Positions 55,410-62,978 of a stretch of 64,000 nucleotides of DNA are shown here, piece by piece. The notes beneath the pieces were generated by a model, which saw nothing but the letters and a program-made list of their open reading frames with translations, was not told the origin of the DNA and searched no databases. The position numbers and the translations under genes were made by a program. The stretch spans positions 62,001 through 126,000 of the forward strand of contig NZ_CALPDE010000003.1 in NCBI RefSeq assembly GCF_943193185.1, given 5' to 3'. This stretch comes from Lactococcus ileimucosae (GTDB lineage: Bacteria > Bacillota > Bacilli > Lactobacillales > Streptococcaceae). Each line of letters begins with the position of its first letter. Within the stretch, counting starts at the first letter, position 1.

Positions 55410-55959
55410 TTTTCAACTGCCTTGACATCCATACCGCATCTCCACCATCTTCATAATACTGTGAAATCAGCTTACCTGTTGAAAAACCTAAGCGCCGATA
55501 AAGCCCTTGGGCTTTGGTATTGTCACGGCGCACTTCAAGCGTTACCTCATTTTTACCGAGTAAGGTCATCAGTCGAATCATCTGGTTCACAAGATGAGTT
55601 CCCACTCCTCTCCCTTGATAGGCTACTGAAACAGCGAGGTTAGTGATGTGAACAACCTTCCCACGCTCTGTGAGACGAATACCAATAAATCCAATAAGTT
55701 TTCCGTCAACTCCCGCAGACACGAAAAAGGCATTTTCATTCTGAACAATTTCATGCTCAAAATGCGAAAAGGTCCATGGAACTTCACCATTATAAACATC
55801 ACGCTCAATAGCTAGCATCTCGACAATGTCTTCACGTTCCGCTAAACGATATTCAACACCATCAATATTAGACTTTAACTCAACTTCATCCATATTTAGA
55901 TAGCGGCGTGGTTCAAATCCTTTGAACATATTCGCCAGCAGCGCTTTCAGCTTCTTCAT
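55393..55959 (-). CDS. rimI: GNAT acetyltransferase, RimI-like (first)
   Basis: 188 residues from the ATG at 55957-55959 with GGAGA upstream; alternative starts lie 10 codons earlier and later. The GNAT core (FIGIRLTERGKVVHITNLAV, YQGRGVGTHLVNQMI, EVRRDNTKAQGLYRRLGF) is preceded by about 40 extra residues compared with ordinary RimI. Overlaps the end of tsaB by 47 nt. Two adjacent RimI-like genes suggest different targets; inference. Confidence 0.85.
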   Translation of the reverse strand: MKKLKALLANMFKGFEPRRYLNMDEVELKSNIDGVEYRLAEREDIVEMLAIERDVYNGEVPWTFSHFEHEIVQNENAFFVSAGVDGKLIGFIGIRLTERGKVVHITNLAVSVAYQGRGVGTHLVNQMIRLMTLLGKNEVTLEVRRDNTKAQGLYRRLGFSTGKLISQYYEDGGDAVWMSRQLKNESKN

Positions 55960-56623
55960 GTGTCTCCAACCATTTCTCTTCTGCTTCAACTTTTTTCAAA
56001 TAATTTGGAGCAAAGCCATGAACTTCTACCGGTTCAAGACTTTTTCCAAGACGTGCCATTTGATAAGCCGAGGGTAATTTTTCTAAACTGTCTTCAATAA
56101 TCTCAAAATTCGTAAACTCTGCCGCTTTGATATCAGCTACAAAATTCTCCGTCTCTCCTGTAAATACGATTGGCAAATTTTTATCCAATTTCTCTAAGAA
56201 TTCATGAAAAGCACAATGCTGACCGGAAATGATTTCCTCGTCTCCCTTATAGAGGGCTGCATAGGCATTGCCACGGCGAGCGTCCATCACAGGAACGATT
56301 GCTTTATCTGTTTTCAGCCTTTTCGCGATAGCTAAGAGACTTGAGACACCTACAAGTTCTTTATTTAAACTGTAAGCCAATGTTTTTCCTACAGTAGCTG
56401 CCAGGCGCAAACCTGTATAAGAGCCTGGACCTTGTGCGACAACAATCCGATCAAGCGCACTTGCTTCAATAGCAGCCTGCTGCATCAAGAAATCCACGGA
56501 AGACATCAAAGTCGTGCTGTGATTTTTCTTTAAGTTTAGAGTAATTTCTCCCAATAAGACACCATTGTCAACAAGTGCCACAGATAGTGCCTTACTGGAA
56601 CTGTCGAAAGCTAAAATTTTCAC
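55913..56623 (-). CDS. tsaB: tRNA t6A37 biosynthesis protein TsaB
   Basis: 236 residues: ILAFDSSSKALSVALVDNG, HSTTLMSSVDFLM, VVAQGPGSYTGLRLAATVGK and VMDARRGNAYAALY are typical. Inactive ASKHA partner that holds TsaD. Starts with GTG (56621-56623) after GGAGAG; TATAAT lies about 25 nt further. First gene of its operon. Confidence 0.95.
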   Translation of the reverse strand: MKILAFDSSSKALSVALVDNGVLLGEITLNLKKNHSTTLMSSVDFLMQQAAIEASALDRIVVAQGPGSYTGLRLAATVGKTLAYSLNKELVGVSSLLAIAKRLKTDKAIVPVMDARRGNAYAALYKGDEEIISGQHCAFHEFLEKLDKNLPIVFTGETENFVADIKAAEFTNFEIIEDSLEKLPSAYQMARLGKSLEPVEVHGFAPNYLKKVEAEEKWLETHEEAESAAGEYVQRI

Positions 56624-56946
56624 GAGTTATCTCTCCATTCTTCCTATTTCTATTATACCCTAATGTTTGCTGCTTTGTCTGAATGCTTAGGCTCAGAAAA
56701 CATCTGAAAATCCTTTTTATAATCTAGAAGCATACGATAGCTTCTATTATAACATTTTTTATATTTCTTGAAATTTTTTTCTTTGATAATTTGTAAAGAT
56801 TCACACTTGTTCTTTTTTCACAAGAGGAAATAGGCAGATGCAGACATTTCGTTTACCCCAAATGCACATTCAAAGCACACACATTCTTTCACTGCTTGTC
56901 TTCGCAAGATTATCCAACAGCTTCATTTGAAATTTGAAAAAGTCTA

Positions 56947-57200
56947 AATAAAAAGAGCTTGTGCTGAACAAGCTCTGCAGAGACCGTTTAAGACGGTTGA
57001 TTCATATGTGTGCGTGTGCTTACTCCTCTTCTAAAGGGTGACCGTAAGCCCTTCCTGAGCACAGCATTAAAATAGCGAAAGCACCGCTCATCGTATCAGC
57101 AGCTTGAAACTTAGAAACTGCTGAAATGTGACAAGCTCACTGTGCTTGCATATGCGCCTAAACGTCAAAACTGAATTCGAAATTTCTTTCTCATTTCAGA
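56947..57200 (-). ncRNA. Possible structured RNA or long 3' UTR downstream of the permease
   Basis: 590 bases lie between tsaB and the permease stop. On the minus strand the last 250 carry many hairpins in a row: CAGCAG/CTGCTG, AGCG/CGCT, AAGGG/CCCTT (around GCTTACGGTCA), ACCGT/ACGGT, and finally AGAGCTTGT/ACAAGCTCTTTTTATTT, a good terminator at 56947-56977. Either the permease mRNA has a long folded 3' end or an independent small RNA starts here; no clear promoter was found. A 23-codon frame (SGAFAILMLCSGRAYGHPLE) crosses it without an SD. Confidence 0.4.
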
Positions 57201-57228
57201 CAAACAAATAAGTTTAGTTTATCCGTAA

Positions 57229-58629
57229 CTATTCAGACTTAGTGCGTTTTGCACCGTACAGTGAATACAAGACTAAACCAATAAGTAACCAGATAAAGCA
57301 ATAGAGTTTTGCCAATCCATCGAGGTTTTCAAAGACAATGACTGAACCAATAGCACCTAAGGCTGGCAACCATGGATAAAATGGCATTTTATAGCTTGCC
57401 TCAGGCAAGTCTTTTCCTTCACGCGGACGAAGTGCAAATATTCCGACGGATACGAAGATAAAGGCAACCAGCGTTCCTGCTGAGATTAATTGCGCGAGGA
57501 AAGTGAACGGGAAAAAGGCACCGATAACTACTGAGATAGCAGTTAAAACCCATAAAGCGTTAGATGGATTTTCGCGTTTGTCGATTTTTCCAATGCTTTG
57601 TGGTAGCATACCATCACGTCCAAACGCGTAGAGCAGACGTGAGCCTGCAAGAATCATTCCAAGTAGAGCAACGAACATTCCTGTGTCTGCAACTATTGAC
57701 ACAATTTGTGAAAGAAGTGGGAAACCAGCTTCTGTAAGAGCCCATGATACAGGAGCCGCATTACCGGCATATGCTGAATAGTGATGCATTCCTACAAGAA
57801 CGAGTGTTACTGCTGAAAACAAAGCAACGGCAATGGCGAGTGATCCCAAAATTCCCAATGGCATTGTGCGTTTTGGATTTTTCGCCTCAGCTGAATTAGC
57901 CGCAATAGAGTCAAATCCGATGTAAGCAAGGAAAATCATCGATACTCCTGCAAGTATACCTGATACACCACCAAATCCTGTGTTTGGATCATGTTTAGGA
58001 ATAAATGGCACATAGTTTTGTGGTTTTATAACTGTTAAACCAACAACAATAAAGGTAAGGATAGCCAATACTTTTAAGACGACCAAGACCTGCGCAACTC
58101 TCCCCGCATCGCTCGCACCACGCCAAACGAAAAACGCTGCAATCAAAATAACTGCTAATGATATAATATCAACGATTCCGCCATTTGTTCCAAATGGATG
58201 TGCTAAAGCTGCAGGCAAATGAATATTAGCCGTTGCAAGCAAATGTTGGAAAGTAGCTGAAAAGCCTGAACCTACAAAGGCAACCGCAATAAAATATTCT
58301 GCAAGTAAAGCCCAACCTGCAATCCAACCAAAACCTTCTCCAAATAAAATAGAAATCCATGAATACGCAGATCCCGCAAATGGCATAACTGTTGACATTT
58401 CAGCGTATGCAAATGCTACCAAACCTGCTACAACAGCGGCAAGCAAGAATGAAAATACAACCGCTGGACCTGCAAACTTCGCTGCAACAATACCTGGCAG
58501 TGTAAAAATTGATGTTGAAATTATTGTCCCAACACCGAGCGCCAAAAAGTCCTTGACACCAAGTTTTTGTTCCAGCCGCTTATCTTTTTGGCTGTATGTT
58601 TCAAATTTTGCTTTCGTAGAAAACCCCAT
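57229..58629 (-). CDS. APC family amino acid permease
   Basis: 466 residues, 12-13 helices, CAT/YfnA-like branch of the APC superfamily: LGVGTIISTSIFTLPGIVA at helix 1 and PFAGSAYSWISILFGEGFGW in helix 3, and FLAYIGFDSIAANSAEAKNP. Substrate not predictable; related proteins carry cationic or branched amino acids. AGGAAGG before the ATG; folded leader upstream. Confidence 0.9.
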   Translation of the reverse strand: MGFSTKAKFETYSQKDKRLEQKLGVKDFLALGVGTIISTSIFTLPGIVAAKFAGPAVVFSFLLAAVVAGLVAFAYAEMSTVMPFAGSAYSWISILFGEGFGWIAGWALLAEYFIAVAFVGSGFSATFQHLLATANIHLPAALAHPFGTNGGIVDIISLAVILIAAFFVWRGASDAGRVAQVLVVLKVLAILTFIVVGLTVIKPQNYVPFIPKHDPNTGFGGVSGILAGVSMIFLAYIGFDSIAANSAEAKNPKRTMPLGILGSLAIAVALFSAVTLVLVGMHHYSAYAGNAAPVSWALTEAGFPLLSQIVSIVADTGMFVALLGMILAGSRLLYAFGRDGMLPQSIGKIDKRENPSNALWVLTAISVVIGAFFPFTFLAQLISAGTLVAFIFVSVGIFALRPREGKDLPEASYKMPFYPWLPALGAIGSVIVFENLDGLAKLYCFIWLLIGLVLYSLYGAKRTKSE

Positions 58630-58639
58630 AATTTTTTCC

Positions 58640-58795
58640 TTCCTAGTGATTTATTTTTGCAAATCATCAAAGATGAAGACGAGGCAGCTAATGTTATTCA
58701 TCTTTGTGCTCTCCATTTGCCTACTGGACTGCACTCCTAGAGGCCTGGACAAGTATGAACAAATGACCAGCACCATTTAAATGATGGTATTAATC
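58640..58795 (-). promoter_or_regulatory. Folded 5' leader of the permease gene
   Basis: On the minus strand CAAAGATGAA / TTCATCTTTG makes a 10-bp stem just before the ribosome binding site, and CATTTG / CAAATG encloses a GC-rich loop (GGCCTCTAGGAG, AGTCCAGTAGGC) further upstream; ACCATCATTTAAATGGT precedes it. This could be an attenuator or riboswitch, but it does not match any class I know. The remaining DNA to rpoY (58796-59040) is AT-rich without a gene. Confidence 0.4.
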
Positions 58796-59065
58796 GAATA
58801 ATTTCGCAATATAAATTTTTCTGACTCTATCATTTTGATAATTCACATCATTAATCTTAACATTATTTTGGGAATAGTTCAAACAATTGCATAATATTTC
58901 CTTTGTCATATCCGTTACCGCTTTGCTCGCCCTTAACTCTAACTTTTCCTCTGTAACCTTTGCTTTTCATTATCTATAATTTATGCTAAAATGAGAGTAA
59001 CTGTAAAACTGAAACATTGAGAAACAAAAGAAAGGAAGGCGAGTATTTACTCGCTCAAATATAAG

Positions 59066-59296
59066 ATGATTTTCAAAGTATTTTACCAAAAAGATAAAAC
59101 CCGTTCACCACGCCGTGAAACAACAGAAGTTCTCTATCTCGACCTTGATGTTACCGATACACGTGAGGGGATTATCTTAGCCCGCGAACTTTTAGCTAAG
59201 AACACAGATTACCTCGTTGAATTTATCGATTCACTTTCAGATGAAGCTGTTGAATATGAAAAAGAAAACGGCGGTCTTGAGATTACAAGCTTTTAA
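59066..59296 (+). CDS. rpoY: RNA polymerase epsilon subunit
   Basis: 76 residues: MIFKVFYQKDKTRSPRRETT and YLVEFIDSLSDEAVEYEKEN match the Firmicutes epsilon subunit, which binds near the beta' jaw and resembles phage Gp2. Directly upstream of RNase J1, the conserved arrangement. Confidence 0.95.
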   Translation: MIFKVFYQKDKTRSPRRETTEVLYLDLDVTDTREGIILARELLAKNTDYLVEFIDSLSDEAVEYEKENGGLEITSF

Positions 59297-59425
59297 TTTG
59301 AAAAAATAGGTAAATGCAGCCTACCTTACCATAAGATTTACAGCAAAACACTTTAGAAGGAGACGTCAGTCAAAAATCTAAAGTGATTTTGTCATACAAC
59401 TATATAAATGAATAGAAAGAAAAAA

Positions 59426-61114
59426 ATGATTAAACCACTTAAAATAAATAGCGATGAAGTCGCAGTTTACGCTATAGGCGGACTGGGCGAAATCGGAAAA
59501 AATACTTACGGTGTCGAATATAAGGATGAAATTATCATCATTGACGCGGGTATAAAATTTCCTGAGGATGATCTCTTAGGTGTTGACTATGTTATCCCTG
59601 ACTATAGCTATATTGTCGCAAATGTCAACCGTATCAAGGGACTCTTTATTACACATGGACACGAAGATCACATTGGAGGGATTCCTTTCCTCCTCAAACA
59701 GGCAAACATTCCTATCTATGCTGGACCTCTGTCACTTGCTCTGATTCGTGGAAAGTTGGAAGAACACGGACTTTTGCGTGATGCAAAACTTTTTGAGATT
59801 CATGCGGATAGCGAAATCAAGTTCAACAACTTGAGTGTCAACTTCTTCCGAACAACCCACTCTATTCCAGAACCTCTAGGAATTGTTGTCGAAACACCCC
59901 AGGGTAAGATTGTTGCCACAGGTGACTTCAAGTTTGACTTTACACCTGTCGGCGAGCCTGCCGACCTCCATCGCATGGCAGCTCTTGGTGAAGAGGGTGT
60001 TCTACTGCTCCTCTCTGACTCAACAAATGCGGAAATCCCCATCTTCTCGCACTCTGAGAAAGTTGTTGGTCAAAATATCATGAAGATTTTTGAACGTATT
60101 GAAGGACGTATCATTTTTGCCTCATTTGCCTCAAATATCTTCCGCTTGCAGCAAGCAGTTGACGGTGCTGTAAAGACTGGACGTAAAATTGTCGTCTTTG
60201 GTCGCTCCATGGAAAAAGCTATCGTTAACGGTCTTGAACTCGGCTATATCAAAGCACCTAAAGGCACTTTCATTGAGCCAAATGAAGTCAACCAATACAA
60301 CTCCAGTGAGCTTCTCATCATGTGTACCGGTTCGCAAGGTGAACCGATGGCTGCCTTGAGTCGTATCGCAAACGGCATGCACCGTCATATCACACTTCAA
60401 ATGGGGGATACCGTCGTCTTCTCGTCTAACGCCATTCCAGGGAATACGCACGGTGTTAACCAGCTGGCGAATACAATCACTGAGGCTGGAGCGACTGTCG
60501 TTTATGGCAAGATGAACAACATCCACACCTCAGGTCACGGAGGCCAGCAGGAGCAAAAACTCATGCTACGTCTCATCAAACCAAAATACTTTATGCCTGT
60601 CCACGGTGAATACCGTATGCTTAAAATCCATGCTGGCCTCGCCCAAGACACTGGTGTGCCAAAAGAAAATTGTTTCATTTTGGAAAATGGTGACGTTCTT
60701 GCCCTGACTGCAGATTCAGCCCGTTATGCTGACCATTTCCCTGCTGCTGATACTTATGTCGATGGTTCAGGGATTGGTGATGTAGGAAATGCTGTACTTC
60801 ACGACCGTCATGAACTTGCTGAAGACGGTATTGTTCTCGCTGTTGCAACTGTCGACTTCAAAAACAAAACTGTTCTTGCAGGACCTGATATGCTGAGTCG
60901 CGGCTTTATCTATATGCGGGAATCTGGTGATTTGATCCGTAATGGCCAACGTGTCCTCTTCAACGCCATACGTGAGGCAATGTTAAATACCGAAAATGTC
61001 AATGAAGCCTCTGTTGCCCGCGCGATGCGTGAAGCTCTTGCTCCTTTCCTGTACAAACAAACAGAACGTCGTCCACTGATTGTGCCAATGATTATGACGC
61101 CTGACGATAAGTAA
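59426..61114 (+). CDS. rnjA: Ribonuclease J1
   Basis: About 562 residues. Metallo-beta-lactamase core [10 protein letters not shown] near residue 76, [13 protein letters not shown], beta-CASP motifs ([23 protein letters not shown]), [11 protein letters not shown] and the RNase J C-terminal domain. 5'-exonuclease and endonuclease of mRNA decay. Start uncertain: the ATG at 59426 has only AGAAAGA; an ATG six codons earlier (59408) has no SD at all. Confidence 0.93.
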   Translation: MIKPLKINSDEVAVYAIGGLGEIGKNTYGVEYKDEIIIIDAGIKFPEDDLLGVDYVIPDYSYIVANVNRIKGLFITHGHEDHIGGIPFLLKQANIPIYAGPLSLALIRGKLEEHGLLRDAKLFEIHADSEIKFNNLSVNFFRTTHSIPEPLGIVVETPQGKIVATGDFKFDFTPVGEPADLHRMAALGEEGVLLLLSDSTNAEIPIFSHSEKVVGQNIMKIFERIEGRIIFASFASNIFRLQQAVDGAVKTGRKIVVFGRSMEKAIVNGLELGYIKAPKGTFIEPNEVNQYNSSELLIMCTGSQGEPMAALSRIANGMHRHITLQMGDTVVFSSNAIPGNTHGVNQLANTITEAGATVVYGKMNNIHTSGHGGQQEQKLMLRLIKPKYFMPVHGEYRMLKIHAGLAQDTGVPKENCFILENGDVLALTADSARYADHFPAADTYVDGSGIGDVGNAVLHDRHELAEDGIVLAVATVDFKNKTVLAGPDMLSRGFIYMRESGDLIRNGQRVLFNAIREAMLNTENVNEASVARAMREALAPFLYKQTERRPLIVPMIMTPDDK

Positions 61115-61115
61115 T

Positions 61116-61163
61116 ATAAAAAAGAGCCCTGTGCGCTACATATCCAGCACATGGCTTTTTTCT
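61116..61163 (+). terminator. Terminator after rnjA
   Basis: AAAAAAGAGCCCTGTGC ... GCACATGGCTTTTTT hairpin directly after the stop codon. Confidence 0.88.
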
Positions 61164-61241
61164 ACGACTCTTAAGGGTTCGTTTAGCTTTTTTTGCTACA
61201 GTTAAGGAAGTAAAAATATTTTTAATCCATCAAGGAGCCCC

Positions 61242-61706
61242 ATGAATAAACTTTCCAAAATTATCTTCGCTTATTATCTTTTCTTTCTGTTTTGGGGCAT
61301 TCTCTTTAAGTTCAACATTCAGGACACGCTAAATATTGCACAAAACTTTCCCACACGGAGCCTCAACCTTTCACCTTTTTCTGCCTCTGGCGGACGTTTA
61401 GAAGTCCTCTTCAATGTGCTTATCTTTATTCCTTTTGGCTTCTTTAGTATATACCTCTCAAAAAATAGATCCTTCCTCGGAAAGCTCTGGATGATTTTTA
61501 CTGTGAGCTTCTTGGTGGAAATTCTCCAATATTTTTTAGGTATCGGAGCCAGCGACGTAACTGACTTAATCACCAATACTTTTGGAGGGCTAATCGGAAT
61601 CGTCATTTACCAGATAACGCAGAAAAGTAAAAATGCTCAGAGTCTTGTCCATCTTCTTTTTGCTTTTTTCCTCGCCTTCTTTACGTTTCTCATCCTCTCT
61701 CACTAA
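61242..61706 (+). CDS. VanZ family membrane protein
   Basis: 154 residues with four to five helices. VanZ-like motifs NLSPFSASGGRLEVLFNVLI, FIPFGFFSIYL, VSFLVEILQYFLGIGASDVT and DLITNTFGGLIG are clear. Related to the teicoplanin-resistance protein VanZ, but chromosomal members are general envelope proteins of unknown role. AAGGAG precedes the ATG; single gene. Confidence 0.88.
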   Translation: MNKLSKIIFAYYLFFLFWGILFKFNIQDTLNIAQNFPTRSLNLSPFSASGGRLEVLFNVLIFIPFGFFSIYLSKNRSFLGKLWMIFTVSFLVEILQYFLGIGASDVTDLITNTFGGLIGIVIYQITQKSKNAQSLVHLLFAFFLAFFTFLILSH

Positions 61707-61733
61707 AAAAGCTGACCCATGTCAGCTTTTTTC
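61704..61733. terminator. Bidirectional terminator between the VanZ gene and add
   Basis: AAAAAAGCTGAC CCAT GTCAGCTTTTTT, perfect hairpin; it includes the last codons and stop of add. Confidence 0.92.
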
Positions 61734-62753
61734 TATCTTCGCATATTCTTCCGAAAATCTTTGATGAAGCAGCACTTTTTCGTCCTCACTAATAAAAGCT
61801 CCATCAATGGCATAGTGATTAACTCTTTCAAAGTCACTGATTTGGAAATCATACCAGTTCGCAATTTTCTCATATTCTTTTTGCAGGCTGGTATTGCTAA
61901 CGGTACGGTTGTCTGTATTTATCGTGACATGAATCCCACGTTTGTAAAGAGCCATAAAAGGATACTCAGACAGATCGCTGATGGCTTTAGTCTGGAAATT
62001 ACTGCTTGGAGCCATTTCTAAGACAATTCCCAACTTTGTCAATATTTCTTGATATTCTGGAATATCCTTGGTCATAATGCCGTGCCCGATACGGGTGGCG
62101 CCCATTTCTACAGAATCAATAATATTCTGTGCACATCCGGGACACTCTCCGGCATGCAGGGTAACTTGCACACCACGGCTGGTTACTTTTTCCAACAATT
62201 TTTTAAACTTAACTTGGGGATAATTGACTTCATCACCTGCTAAGTCAAAGCCCACCAAATGGTTGTCAGCTATTTCATCAAAAAGTGGCAACAGCTTCTC
62301 TAAACGCTCTAGGGGAACTTGACGTAAACCACAGAGCAAGATATTCACAACAATATCAAAGTCTTCCTCTGCACGTGCCGCCCCAGCAATAACAGCTTCT
62401 ACAGCTTCTTCAAGGGTCAAGTTTTTTTCCAAATGTTGACCAGGTGCAAAACGTATCTCGATGTACTTTACATTATCTTCCGCGGCTTGGCGCGCCACAT
62501 CATAAGCCGCCATTTCTAGGTTAACATAGCTTTGAAGTAAGGGAAGAACAAAGTCAAAGCGTTCCAGATACTCCAAAAGACTTTGTGTTGTTTCGGGTGC
62601 TTGGGCGTGTTTGAGGATTTCTTCATCGCTCATATTCAAATCTTTTCCTATGTTATTTGCAAGTTGCTTGATGCAAGCCAAGCTGAGAGAACCATCAAGA
62701 TGACAGTGAAGTTCAACCTTTGGCAATAAAGCAATCGTTTCTGGTTTAAGCAT
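61722..62753 (-). CDS. add: Adenosine deaminase
   Basis: 343 residues from the ATG at 62751-62753, behind GGGGG; the frame is open 44 codons further left, but those residues are basic and unlike the family. Zinc and catalytic motifs KVELHCHLDGSLS, TLHAGECPG, RIGHGIMT and INTDNRTVSNTSL. Deaminates adenosine to inosine for purine salvage. Confidence 0.94.
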   Translation of the reverse strand: MLKPETIALLPKVELHCHLDGSLSLACIKQLANNIGKDLNMSDEEILKHAQAPETTQSLLEYLERFDFVLPLLQSYVNLEMAAYDVARQAAEDNVKYIEIRFAPGQHLEKNLTLEEAVEAVIAGAARAEEDFDIVVNILLCGLRQVPLERLEKLLPLFDEIADNHLVGFDLAGDEVNYPQVKFKKLLEKVTSRGVQVTLHAGECPGCAQNIIDSVEMGATRIGHGIMTKDIPEYQEILTKLGIVLEMAPSSNFQTKAISDLSEYPFMALYKRGIHVTINTDNRTVSNTSLQKEYEKIANWYDFQISDFERVNHYAIDGAFISEDEKVLLHQRFSEEYAKIEKS

Positions 62754-62907
62754 GAGATTATGGCCCCCGTAAAAATATATTTTTTCTATTTTACGCTTTT
62801 TTCTTGAGACATGCAACTCTTTTTCTTTTACTGAGAGGCGCTTTTCTCTTTCATTACGAAAAGCATATTCACTGGTGCAAGCCAAGAAAATAGTAAATAA
62901 TTCTCAA

Positions 62908-62962
62908 CATCAAAAAATCATATCTTTCTGATCCGTAGGATGTCAGAAGATATGATTTTTGT
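62908..62962. terminator. Terminator after copy D
   Basis: AAAAATCATATCTTCTGACATCC / GGATCAGAAAGATATGATTTTTT-type long stem with A and T runs on both sides. It ends copy D and lies upstream of add. Confidence 0.9.
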
Positions 62963-62978
62963 TTTAGGAGTTTATGCT

